Positions 43,630 through 51,275 of a stretch of DNA of 51,275 nucleotides are shown in pieces. The DNA is from Desulfobacteraceae bacterium 4572_123. GTDB taxonomy: Bacteria > Desulfobacterota > Desulfobacteria > Desulfobacterales > 4572-123. A program made the translations under genes and the position numbers. Location: the NCBI GenBank assembly GCA_002084545.1, contig NBLJ01000023.1, positions 1 through 51,275 of the forward strand. The letters are read 5' to 3'. A model generated the notes under the pieces. The model was not told where the DNA came from. It worked only from the letters and a program-made list of their open reading frames with translations, and did no database searches. The number at the start of each line of letters is the position of its first letter. Position 1 is the stretch's first letter.

Positions 43630-45069
43630 TTATGCCTCTTTAAGTTCCTTTTCCGCAGCTTGGAGGATGCGGTTTAATTCTTTTTGCAGCGGCTTTTCCA
43701 GCGGGGGAACTTCATCTCTTTTCAAGATGTCGTTCATTTTATCATGGGCACGTTCTAAAATGGTGTTATTGCCGTTGTTCGACAGTTCAAAGGGCAGCCA
43801 GTCAAAAAGATCGGGTTTAAAACGCTTTTCCCGGCGCAGAAATTTTAACGTGTGCGGGTCTGACATGAAGTCACCTTTGTGCCCCACACGATTGATGGCC
43901 TCCACCGCCAGTGTCTCGCGGTTGATTTCGAATCCCTTTGTCAGGCGGCGGGTATATGCCGCCAGTTCATTGTCAATTACAAGAGCGAGGGGGCTGATGG
44001 CCAGTCCTCCTTCGATGGACCCGGCCGCGCCTATTTCAGTTATGCCGCTAAGTGCATACATGGTCAGGGCCGCACCCCGTTCAAACATGATCTGGTGGGC
44101 CTGACAGTCCGTGGTCGAGTATCCTACGGCGGCGGATGGAATATTAAAGAGCCGGGCCATCTGAAGCAGGCCGGAATTAATCATCATGATCTCCGGGCTG
44201 TGGTAAACGGCTGTGCCTTTGTGCATTTCCATTTCGTGCAGCAACACATAATACCAGGTCGGAATTCCCGGGCACAGGGTCTGGAGAAGCACCATGCTGC
44301 CCAGTGCTTCCGAATGGGTCCGGGCCAGTGCGCCGGCCAGGGTGTAGGGTGCATTGGCCCCGACCATGGGTACCAGGGGCACTTTTACCGGCAGATTGTA
44401 CTCTCCGTAGAGCAGCAGCCGGTCGATCTCGTCGTTCGGGAAAAATAAAGGCTCGATCAGGCAGACAATACCACTGCAAAGAGGCCTTTGACGCAGAGCC
44501 TCACCGCCCCCGGCCACGGCCTTCATCATCTCTATCTGGTACTTCAGGTTCCCGGAGCTTTTGGGCAGGGCCCAGATATGTTTACGGCCCGCCTCCAGCA
44601 TAACCTTGAGCGTGTGCAGATCGTAGGTTTCCGGTGGTGCATCCCGTGGCGCGGGGCATCCAACTATGTCCATGTTTTCCAGAGCGTCCATTAATGTGGC
44701 GATATCCCGGCAGTCAGCAAGCGTCAGAGGGCGAAATATATTGCTGAAGAAGTCGTAATGGTTGATGGTACCGCCTCCAGAGCGAACCACGGGCGGAGCT
44801 GCGGGGCCGGACGAAACGTCCACATCGTACTCGGGTGTCCTTCCGGCACACAGGAATTTTTCAGGAGTTTTTTTAAGCGCTTTTTCAACCAGCTCAACCG
44901 GCAGGCGAACCTGGCCCCCGGCTGCATCGACATCGGCCCCGGCGTCAGCCAGTCTTTCCAGCGCCACCGGATGATTCAGCCGCAGACCGGTTGTTCGCAG
45001 GACTTCCAGAGACGCTTCATGGACCATTTGGATTTCATTATCTGTTAATATATTATAATATTGCGACAT
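43630..45069 (-). CDS. MttB-superfamily methyltransferase without pyrrolysine (third paralogue)
   Basis: About 479 residues from ATG 45069, with GGAGAT about 9 nt before it; the longer frame to 45162 adds residues unlike the family. It has the usual N-terminal helix (LTDNEIQMVHEASLEVLRTT) and barrel motifs such as VPMVGANAPYTLAGALARTH and IPSAAVGYSTTDCQAHQIMF, where an ordinary residue (Ser) stands at the pyrrolysine position. Overall it is distant from both other paralogues in this window. The methylated substrate is unknown; known non-pyrrolysine members use glycine betaine, proline betaine, carnitine or gamma-butyrobetaine. It stands alone, converging with the MFS gene. Confidence 0.85.
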   Translation of the reverse strand: MSQYYNILTDNEIQMVHEASLEVLRTTGLRLNHPVALERLADAGADVDAAGGQVRLPVELVEKALKKTPEKFLCAGRTPEYDVDVSSGPAAPPVVRSGGGTINHYDFFSNIFRPLTLADCRDIATLMDALENMDIVGCPAPRDAPPETYDLHTLKVMLEAGRKHIWALPKSSGNLKYQIEMMKAVAGGGEALRQRPLCSGIVCLIEPLFFPNDEIDRLLLYGEYNLPVKVPLVPMVGANAPYTLAGALARTHSEALGSMVLLQTLCPGIPTWYYVLLHEMEMHKGTAVYHSPEIMMINSGLLQMARLFNIPSAAVGYSTTDCQAHQIMFERGAALTMYALSGITEIGAAGSIEGGLAISPLALVIDNELAAYTRRLTKGFEINRETLAVEAINRVGHKGDFMSDPHTLKFLRREKRFKPDLFDWLPFELSNNGNNTILERAHDKMNDILKRDEVPPLEKPLQKELNRILQAAEKELKEA

Positions 45070-45414
45070 CAGCGGTATCTCCAGTTTATATGAAAATGTT
45101 GAAAAAGGAATGTTAAATAAGGCGCCCTGACAGTTGCCGTTGAACTGATTGTGCGCAGGCACCGTTCTATTACCTGTTCATAATTCCATAGTCGATATTT
45201 GCAGACTTTGTTGTGTTCGGGCAGGACATGGGGCTAAGGTTCACCTGTTATATCCGGCCTATTTGTATTGGATGAGAAAAGGAATCTGAATAAAGTGAAT
45301 TTTATTGCACATCTAATTCGATCCATTGGGATTTAATGATATCCAGGGTCGTATAATCATTTGACAGATATTAAAGGGAGCTGCAACAAGTATGAAAATG
45401 ACAGGGGGGATTTA
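45070..45414. other. Intergenic region between divergent genes, no gene seen
   Basis: About 345 bp between the third MttB homologue and the TerB-like gene, which diverge. It should contain both promoters. I see no sigma-54 site and no clear sigma-70 pair; no RNA or repeat recognised. Confidence 0.5.
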
Positions 45415-46509
45415 ATGGCATTAACATACAAGGGTAAGGTCATTTATTTAGCAAATATCGTTTCAATAGCCCGGGCAGTTGGAAATATTTCTCCAAAAGA
45501 AATTGAAGCAATTAAAAAGATACAAGAGAGTATCGGGGCAGGGAAAATAGAGCTGAACAAAGCTTATAAGGCTGCTGAGTCCCCGGATTATGAAATAAAT
45601 CCAGTTGGATACTGGTCTGATAAAGTTAAAAATCTGGAAGATGTGATTTATGTATCCATGATAGATGGATGGATTACTGATAAAAAAAAACAATCGATAT
45701 TAAAATTTGCAAAGCAGATTAATCTTAAACAAGAGCAGATTAAGTACATTGCAGCGTTTTTCACTCCAGGTTTTGCCCGTGTCATACAGGAGCAGCAGAA
45801 AGCTCCTTTCAATTCAACTTGTATTAAGGGTAAAAAAAAATGGTATCTGGCTGCATGGCCGAAAGAAGACATTTTTCAAGCCCAGAAACTTATAGAAAAT
45901 ATTAGAGCGATAAATAAGCGCAAAGTATATGTAGATGGAGTGGAGTCCCGATGGGATGAAGTGTTTGGTTTTTTTTGGTGTGCGGGCGAACGTAATTCAG
46001 CACGCAGGCCAATGGAATACTGTTTTGGTCCTGATGAAAAACGTTTGAATATATGGGGCTGCAAACAGGCTATGATGGAGTGGACTAAATGGTCGGACTG
46101 GTTCGGGTATGGTACTTTTAAAAATACGGGTTTAGTGAATAAACAAGTTTGTTTTGTATTTGATAAGAAACGTATAAGGCACGAACTGGAAATAAATCTG
46201 CTTAAATACAGGTTTTGTCCATACCTGCGTTTTAATTTAATAGAGGCTGTTTTGAAAGAACTGCCCGATGAGGTAACACCAACTGATAACGGGCCCTGGA
46301 TTTATAAGCGGGATTACAATGATTCCCCGGGGTCAATAAGGGTCAAGGTTAAAACAGCAGACGGAAAATATGCATACACCGATGATTACTACTCTTCAGG
46401 GGTAGCTCCAAAATCAGTTGTAATTGGGGTGGATATATTGAAAAAAGCTTTTAAATCGTGTGGTTATAACATTGACGAAGTAAAAGGGCTCCTTGAATAT
46501 AAAGGATAA
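45415..46509 (+). CDS. TerB-like domain protein of unknown function
   Basis: A 364-residue soluble protein from ATG 45415 (GGGGGG about 8 nt upstream; TTG at 45361 is less likely). The N-terminal part (about residues 5-110) is helical and resembles the TerB/DjlA-like fold, with ISPKEIEAIKKIQESIGAGK and SMIDGWITDKKKQSILKFAK. The C-terminal part contains a repeated Trp-rich section (GCKQAMMEWTKWSDWFGYGT) and a domain ending VIGVDILKKAFKSCGYNIDE; I do not recognise it. TerB domains occur in stress- and phage-related membrane systems, but no ter genes are next to it. Codon and base composition (AT-rich) differ from the neighbours, which suggests acquisition. Confidence 0.65.
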   Translation: MALTYKGKVIYLANIVSIARAVGNISPKEIEAIKKIQESIGAGKIELNKAYKAAESPDYEINPVGYWSDKVKNLEDVIYVSMIDGWITDKKKQSILKFAKQINLKQEQIKYIAAFFTPGFARVIQEQQKAPFNSTCIKGKKKWYLAAWPKEDIFQAQKLIENIRAINKRKVYVDGVESRWDEVFGFFWCAGERNSARRPMEYCFGPDEKRLNIWGCKQAMMEWTKWSDWFGYGTFKNTGLVNKQVCFVFDKKRIRHELEINLLKYRFCPYLRFNLIEAVLKELPDEVTPTDNGPWIYKRDYNDSPGSIRVKVKTADGKYAYTDDYYSSGVAPKSVVIGVDILKKAFKSCGYNIDEVKGLLEYKG

Positions 46510-47106
46510 AAAAACTACCGGATGCACACGTTCACTAATGGGTGTGCCAATTCCTTACAGGTTACAGGGCCCCATATACGGCCAGCCATCCTGGGATCGT
46601 AAAGCACGCCCTCCGGACGCGAGGATGTATCGGGAAGTGATGACATTAAAACCGTAGTCGAGAAAACCCCTCTGATATGCAGGGCCGACACCCCCGCTCC
46701 CGTGGGTTCTTCTCAACCCCTGCGCACCGAAGTTTGAGCCGTATAAATCGATAATGATCACGGCGACCCTTCTGCCCAGGTTCACTGCTCCCCGCATTGC
46801 GTTAACCATGTCATAGCCCAGCGGGGTAACATTGCTGGTCCAATCTTTCCGCTGGACCTGCACCTCCCTGGTTGTAAATGATCGGCCTTCACGGATTTTT
46901 GTTTTTTCTTATATTGCCTCCCACAACATTCTATATCTAATTTTCTGCAGCATTATCCGTTAAACTGATTTTTCGAGCTTATACTATACAAAGCAGACCA
47001 TCCATCAAATTACAACAGATTTTTTAACGACCTTGACAAAGATCTTTTAAGTGGTCTATTATATAGTCATATCAGGAACTAAAAAATATTCTCGGAGAAT
47101 AAGACC
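46510..47106. other. Intergenic region with a doubtful leftward ORF
   Basis: About 600 bp. A leftward frame at 46555-46863 (GTG start, 102 residues, including LGYDMVNAMRGAVNLGRRVA and GFLDYGFNVITSRYILASGG) has protein-like composition and a GGGAGG upstream, but no family is recognised and no partner frame extends it. It may be a gene remnant. The right part carries the toxin-antitoxin promoter. Confidence 0.35.
47033..47062 (+). promoter_or_regulatory. Promoter of the Phd/RelE toxin-antitoxin operon
   Basis: TTGACA (47033-47038) and TATTAT (47057-47062) are separated by 18 bp, 45 bp before the antitoxin start. The AT-rich stretch around the -10 box is the likely site of antitoxin autorepression. 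Confidence 0.65.
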
Positions 47107-47361
47107 ATGTTAGAATCCATTCACGCAAATAAAACGGCCAGCATCACTGAATTCAAGAAAAATCCTCAATCCCTCATTGATGCCGCCCGTGGTGAAACTA
47201 TTGCCCTGCTGAACCGCAATAGAACAGCAGCGTACATCGTGCCGCCGGAAGTCTACGAACGGCTGTTGGAAATGGCCGAAGACATTGAACTGGGCCGAAT
47301 CTATGAAGAACGCAAACATGAGAAAGCCAATGCCATTGAGGTTGCCATAGATGATCTATAA
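47107..47361 (+). CDS. Antitoxin, Phd/YefM family
   Basis: An 84-residue antitoxin. The N-terminal DNA-binding fold is typical: ANKTASITEFKKNPQSLIDA, then ETIALLNRNRTAAYIVPPEV. The C-terminal part (from about residue 55) is charged and would wrap the toxin. It overlaps the toxin gene by 11 nt, so the two are translationally coupled, and it probably represses its own promoter together with the toxin. Confidence 0.92.
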   Translation: MLESIHANKTASITEFKKNPQSLIDAARGETIALLNRNRTAAYIVPPEVYERLLEMAEDIELGRIYEERKHEKANAIEVAIDDL

Positions 47362-47635
47362 GCTTAAGTTTTTTAAAAGTGCCTATAAAGAGTGGCAAAA
47401 ACTTGACCCGCACGTCCGGAAACACTTCAAAACGTATTTAAAAAAACGACTTCAAAATCCCCGTGTTGAATCGGCAAAGCTCAAAGGTTATCCCAACCTC
47501 TACAAAATCAAACTCAGGTCCGTGGGGTATAGACTGGCCTACCTTGTGGAAGATAAAAAAATAAGCGTATACGTAATTTGCGTTGGCCGCCGAGATAAAA
47601 TGTACGAAATTTTACCCCGAAGATTGAATGAATAG
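47351..47635 (+). CDS. Toxin, RelE/ParE family
   Basis: A 94-residue basic protein with the RelE fold: YKLKFFKSAYKEWQKLDPHV, then NPRVESAKLKGYPNLYKIKL, RSVGYRLAYLVEDKKISVYV and a C-terminal VGRRDKMYEILPRRLNE. The Arg in GYRLAY and the terminal RRDKMYE match residues that RelE toxins use to cleave ribosome-bound mRNA. It is paired with the Phd/YefM antitoxin. The gene ends in TAG. Confidence 0.92.
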   Translation: MIYKLKFFKSAYKEWQKLDPHVRKHFKTYLKKRLQNPRVESAKLKGYPNLYKIKLRSVGYRLAYLVEDKKISVYVICVGRRDKMYEILPRRLNE

Positions 47636-47860
47636 ACCATTTCCCCAAACACATAGCTATTTTTTGCGCAGCATACGGTGAAATACCGATAACCGGCAAG
47701 CCCCTCGGCTATCAAAATTTGCTTTTTCTACGTCACGGACTGCCCACAAAAACCACTTTTAAATAAAGGTCTTTTCTGTTTCAATCCACGCTTCCGCGAG
47801 TAAAAGTTAAATTTAGACGGTCTCGTAACAGGTTCAAATTCAAGGCGCGCAAACAATATA

Positions 47861-48478
47861 TCAAAACCCGGATGATCCTAAACCCGAACCTGTGTATCGA
47901 TAGTGTCCGGTGATCGGATACAGGAAAAGAATGTCCTCAATCTCAGGGCCGGAGCCGATGTTGTGGACAATGAGGGGGCGGCAACCGTCCTCGGATCGCC
48001 GGTTCACCACAATCCCGATATGCGGGAGATTGCCGGGCAATACCCAGGTCACAAGGTCTCCCGGGTGGTAATCGGCAGCAATACCTGATTTCGGAAGTTT
48101 GGCCCCCTGCTTTCGCAGGAAAGTCTGCAGGTTTGGAACTCGTCGATGGTCAATATTCGGATCCGGGCGATCAAGTCCCCAAAGTTGCGGGTATCCGGCA
48201 AAATGGGCCGTCATATCTTCGTGAACCAGGCGCTGCAAGTCCACGCCGATTGCCCGATATGCCCTGATAACAACATCCGTGCACACCCCGATGTGGTCGG
48301 GGACATCCCCGCCCGGGTAGTCCAGTCGGCGATAGCTTCCGTCGTAGGTAACCGCGTGGGTCGTTCGTTCCATGGCAGCACTTACAAGCTGTTTTGAAAG
48401 AGTTGATGCATGGTTTTGCGCAACGGTCGAAACGGACAGCAGCAGAATTGCTATGATAAAGATTACAGGTCGGTTCAT
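47861..48478 (-). CDS. DUF1287-family exported protein
   Basis: A 205-residue protein with a signal peptide (residues about 1-24, MNRPVIFIIAILLLSVSTVA, cleavage near NHAS). The mature part has VPDHIGVCTDVVIRAYRAIG, where Cys67 may be catalytic, and later GDLVTWVLPGNLPHIGIVVN with a conserved His. This Cys/His pattern suits the NlpC/P60-like fold ascribed to DUF1287; a cell-wall peptidase or amidase function is plausible but unproved. It is a single gene whose reach is limited by the gaps on both sides. Confidence 0.82.
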   Translation of the reverse strand: MNRPVIFIIAILLLSVSTVAQNHASTLSKQLVSAAMERTTHAVTYDGSYRRLDYPGGDVPDHIGVCTDVVIRAYRAIGVDLQRLVHEDMTAHFAGYPQLWGLDRPDPNIDHRRVPNLQTFLRKQGAKLPKSGIAADYHPGDLVTWVLPGNLPHIGIVVNRRSEDGCRPLIVHNIGSGPEIEDILFLYPITGHYRYTGSGLGSSGF

Positions 48479-49243
48479 GGTTCACTTGTCTTTATAAAAC
48501 CGGATAAGATCGTGGTTCGTTTTGCGCTCACGATCTATCCATTATTGGTTGTGTTTTATTCAATCAATTCAAATCTATTTTCTTTTTCGATTTTTTGACC
48601 TCTCATGGATGAACGACTCACTGCTGACCGTGTCGCCGGTATTTTTTATTGAACCATACTGCAATCCGGTAAGCAGCCGGCTCATTAATACTGAAACCGG
48701 GATCAAACCGGTCTTCAATAATAAATGTGTATGTTATGTAAAGCCCCCGGTTATGTGAACTTGATATAGCCCCGCCCTTGTATTCCCGTCATTTAAAAAC
48801 TTTTTCAACCATTCTCCTAATTTTTATTATACATAATTCTGTACAATGGCAATGTTTACTTTAACAGCCTTGACAAACGAGGCGGTTAAAGGCGGTTGCC
48901 ATGGCATTAGAATTGGTTTTTGTGTGTCCCCGGAAACTCGGCAAATTGTTCGGCAGATTGCGAAGCTGTCCATTGGGAAAGCTTCTGGATGGGTATTGTG
49001 ATTGGGTGCTGGATGATGCGAGCATAAATTCTGTTGTGTTCGATAGGGACCATCGCCCTTTCCCTGGCTCTACAGTAGAGATAGAATACCACCTTATGCC
49101 GGACTGTGAGTCATGATCGGGTTTCGGTAAAAGATAGGCATGCGGGCAATGGTGGCATACATCTGGCCCGGCAATATAAGGGAGCTGAGAAACAGTGAAA
49201 GCTTGCCGTACGAAGTATGACACCTCCCGGTTTGTATCTTTCA
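48479..49243. other. Intergenic region, about 765 bp, no intact gene
   Basis: No convincing gene, RNA or repeat. Short frames on both strands (for example 48901-49116 rightward) lack recognisable domains and ribosome sites. The region next to the saccharopine-dehydrogenase remnant suggests decayed sequence. Confidence 0.5.
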
Positions 49244-49453
49244 TTACGGCATTGGCTTGGTGACGATGATGGTTGAATGGATATTTCTTCGTTCACCCAG
49301 ATAGGTGAGGAATAGATCAACGGGGACACACAATTCCGGTGCCAGACAACCCGGTCCTTTGATCTCACACTTTCCCAGCATCCTGCAGATAATGCCGCAT
49401 GGAACCCCTACCGAATAAGGTCCGGTGTTCATGTTCCACTCTTTATAGGGATA
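49244..49453 (-). pseudogene. C-terminal remnant of a saccharopine-dehydrogenase-like gene
   Basis: From 49453 leftward the DNA encodes YPYKEWNMNTGPYSVGVPCG, then GPGCLAPELCVPVDLFLTYL and a short end at TAA 49244. This corresponds to the last about 70 residues of saccharopine-dehydrogenase-type proteins (substrate-domain end with the G-V-x-A-P-E pattern). An in-frame TGA lies just before 49453, and there is no N-terminal part nearby. It sits 96 bp beyond the stop of the intact paralogue. Confidence 0.6.
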
Positions 49454-49548
49454 TCACATCTGCCTGAATGTATAAATAAAATATTCCCGTCCAAATTTTA
49501 TCTGTAAAAATACCTAAGTAAATCGGTTGGTTAAATATATTTTTCAGG

Positions 49549-50697
49549 TTACCTGTAAACAAGAGATTCGTTGATCACGAAGTCCCTCTTGCGCAGTTCG
49601 TCAACGAATTCGGCAGCGGGCAGCATGGTTTCAATGCCGTCTACCCCCTTTTTAAGCACTTTGCCCTGGGCCACCAACTGTGCGCCGATGGAAAGCGGAA
49701 TGCCGACATTCTTGGAATAGGCGCGGTACCCGCCCCATTTCTCCATGGGCGGATGACTGGTCACGATGCGATACAGGACATTGTTGCCCCTGAGTTTGCC
49801 GATGACTTCAACCTGAACGGAATACCCCCACACTTCGGTTTGATCCCCTTCCGGCACGGACTGCAGGTAATGCTTGATAAATTCCAGCGGAACGATCCGG
49901 TTCCCCCTGTAAACCATCTCATCTGCGGTGTAGATGCCGTATTTGTAGAGCGTTCTTACCAGATCCATGGCCCTCGGGGGGAAACAACCACGAATAAAGA
50001 CCTTTTTGACACCTTTAACGTTTTTAGACAATGTCTGGGATTCGCCATGGGGGACATAGTACGTGGTCTGGGTGCCGATGGGCTTCGGGAAGTGGACGGT
50101 CCGGGCACCTGAAAAAGGCGGGTTGGGCACCAGGGTACCGTCTTCGTAGTAAAAACGGTTCTCCGTCCTGGGATCGAACTCCCAGAGGATAACGTGCAGC
50201 AGCCCTGGCGAATGGGCGATGGAGCGGAAAGCGGCAAAATCGATGTCGATCTGCTCGATGCTGTCCAGGCGTTCTACGCATAGCTGGGCCAGGATGTTCG
50301 TAATGCCCGGCGTGATGCCCACGCCTCCCACAATAGAGATGCCTGCATCCTGCGCTTCGCCGTCGAGAGCGAGTGTCTCCTCATTGGGGCTGATGAGGTC
50401 CAGCATGTTGACACCTGCCCGGATGCCCGCACGAATCGCGTTTTCGCAGTAATCCCGAGGCAAGCCGTTGGCCACGACATCGTAGCCTTTGATCAGCTCA
50501 ACCAGGTCAGTTATGCTTTCAGCGTTGACTTTGACACCGTTCAAGCGCCGGTCTCCCAGCTTTTCGATGAGTTGTTCGACCTTTACAAGGTCGCTGTCGG
50601 CAACCGTAATCTGGTCGAAATCGCTGGTTTTTGCCAGGTCGATGGTCGTCTCGGTCGCCATTGCGCCGACGCCGCCCAGCACTATGATTTTCTTCAT
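49549..50697 (-). CDS. Saccharopine-dehydrogenase-like oxidoreductase
   Basis: A 382-residue protein. The N-terminal Rossmann fold starts KKIIVLGGVGAMATETTIDL and has the NAD(P) acidic turn VADSD. The middle contains VNMLDLISPNEETLALDGEA and GVGITPGITNILAQLCVERL, the classic saccharopine-reductase substrate-domain entry. The C-terminus has GGYRAYSKNVGIPLSIGAQL and KKGVDGIETMLPAAEFVDEL. Members act on amino-acid conjugates (saccharopine, carboxyspermidine, opine-like compounds); the substrate is not evident. It lies between a remnant and a partial paralogue, all leftward, so this is a small tandem array. The ribosome site is AAAGGAAAAGG. Confidence 0.85.
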   Translation of the reverse strand: MKKIIVLGGVGAMATETTIDLAKTSDFDQITVADSDLVKVEQLIEKLGDRRLNGVKVNAESITDLVELIKGYDVVANGLPRDYCENAIRAGIRAGVNMLDLISPNEETLALDGEAQDAGISIVGGVGITPGITNILAQLCVERLDSIEQIDIDFAAFRSIAHSPGLLHVILWEFDPRTENRFYYEDGTLVPNPPFSGARTVHFPKPIGTQTTYYVPHGESQTLSKNVKGVKKVFIRGCFPPRAMDLVRTLYKYGIYTADEMVYRGNRIVPLEFIKHYLQSVPEGDQTEVWGYSVQVEVIGKLRGNNVLYRIVTSHPPMEKWGGYRAYSKNVGIPLSIGAQLVAQGKVLKKGVDGIETMLPAAEFVDELRKRDFVINESLVYR

Positions 50698-50918
50698 TTT
50701 TATTTTCCTTTTCCTTTAAGGTCCTTTTTACGGGCTGATTAAAAGTCATGACGAGCACACCGATGATGGCACTTCACCCTCGCAAGATCTCCTGTCCGAG
50801 TAGCGTGAGCCTTAAATGAGGGATGTTCAACATTCGTGCAACAACAAAATCGATACTGTAAACAAGAACCAATGCTATGATCAACACTGCCCTGTTATTC
50901 ATCGGGCTGTTCATGTCG

Positions 50919-51275
50919 TCACATCACAACGTTTTTCGTACAGATCTCCTGAAATTTTATCGAGCCACCCATTTCCCCCATTATTTTGAGAAAAAGTACC
51001 GGGTCGAGGCACTCTGCGGCAATGACGCCCCGCGGTGCACTCTCCATCATGCACATTTTTGCACCTGCAATGGCGGGAAGCGACACATAGATGTTGGAAG
51101 CCCCGAATTTGTTGAACAGCGCGAGCCGCTCTTCTGGCACAGTGTACATGCTGATGGGATACACCACTTTATAGTCGACAGTCTCTTCGCCACGCTTTCC
51201 GCTTACTTCAACGGCAGTCCGTCCTACTGTTGGTATGGGCAGTCCGGCGATTTCGGCAGTCTCCATGAGAAATGA
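50919..51275 (-). CDS. Saccharopine-dehydrogenase-like protein, C-terminal part (5' partial at window edge)
   Basis: The frame is open to the right edge, so the ATG at 51266 is probably internal. It encodes LPIPTVGRTAVEVSGKRGEE, VSLPAIAGAKMCMMESAPRG and VIAAECLDPVLFLKIMGEMG, the C-terminal region of saccharopine-dehydrogenase-type proteins (G-V-I-A-x-E-x-L-D-P pattern). It is paralogous to the genes at 49549 and 49244. A gap of about 220 bp separates it from the intact gene, so they may form one operon. Confidence 0.7.
   Translation of the reverse strand, partial: SFLMETAEIAGLPIPTVGRTAVEVSGKRGEETVDYKVVYPISMYTVPEERLALFNKFGASNIYVSLPAIAGAKMCMMESAPRGVIAAECLDPVLFLKIMGEMGGSIKFQEICTKNVVM

Noticed and set aside
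46555-46863. Leftward 102-codon frame as a real gene
   Set aside because: Protein-like composition but no recognised family, no partner and GTG start only; kept as a remark in the intergenic entry.
48861-49116. Short frames on both strands in the 48.5-49.2 kb gap
   Set aside because: Cys, Ser and Pro rich translations without domains or ribosome sites.
1-51275. CRISPR array or phage genes
   Set aside because: No regularly spaced repeats and no structural, portal, integrase or lysis genes were recognised.

Overview
The window looks like the chromosome of an anaerobic, probably sulfate-reducing bacterium of the Desulfobacterota (Desulfobacterales-like). This is inferred from the gene set: amber-interrupted methylamine methyltransferases, several MttB-superfamily paralogues, an etfBA set with a membrane Fe-S oxidoreductase, sigma-54 control and PreTA-type pyrimidine reduction. 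No rRNA, tRNA or CRISPR array was found by eye.

Layout. 1-2530: C-terminal end of an RHS polymorphic-toxin gene, a small membrane protein (candidate immunity gene) and a complete insertion sequence. 2565-4970: a four-cluster ferredoxin and a molybdopterin oxidoreductase broken by an internal deletion plus frameshift. 5051-6442: mtbB, dimethylamine methyltransferase, with an in-frame UAG (pyrrolysine). 6618-19825: a nearly complete reductive pyrimidine-degradation locus: Lrp-type regulator, CoA-acylating (methyl)malonate-semialdehyde dehydrogenase, beta-alanine-type aminotransferase, bicupin, dihydropyrimidinase, PreA, PreT, two unrelated beta-ureidopropionase-type hydrolases and an NCS2 permease. 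Together they could take uracil or thymine through dihydropyrimidine, ureido acid and beta-amino acid to semialdehyde and acetyl- or propionyl-CoA.

19850-32544: a methylated-amine locus. A textbook sigma-54 promoter (30583-30598) reads leftward into a non-pyrrolysine MttB homologue, a pyrrolysine mttB, an acylating aldehyde dehydrogenase, a dimethylglycine/sarcosine dehydrogenase-like gene (3' end broken), etfB, etfA and a membrane Fe-S oxidoreductase. A divergent sigma-54 activator sits at the promoter. The likely logic is demethylation of quaternary and tertiary amines by corrinoid methyltransferases, with electrons from N-methyl oxidation going through ETF to the membrane quinone pool. No corrinoid protein, MtbA-type methyltransferase or pyl gene lies in the window.

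32556-39614: EamA exporter, universal stress protein, and an oligopeptide-type ABC transporter with one intact substrate-binding protein and the gutted remnant of a second. 40066-45069: CoA-transferase/GNAT fusion, MFS transporter and a third MttB homologue. 45415-51275: TerB-like protein, Phd/RelE toxin-antitoxin pair, DUF1287 protein, and a set of saccharopine-dehydrogenase-like genes (one complete, one remnant, one running off the right edge).

The two strongest themes are (1) two UAG-containing methyltransferases in a genome that also uses UAG as the ordinary stop of at least ten neighbouring genes, and (2) at least three genes carrying internal-deletion scars (molybdopterin oxidoreductase, dimethylglycine dehydrogenase, second binding protein), suggesting either decay by deletion or assembly errors.
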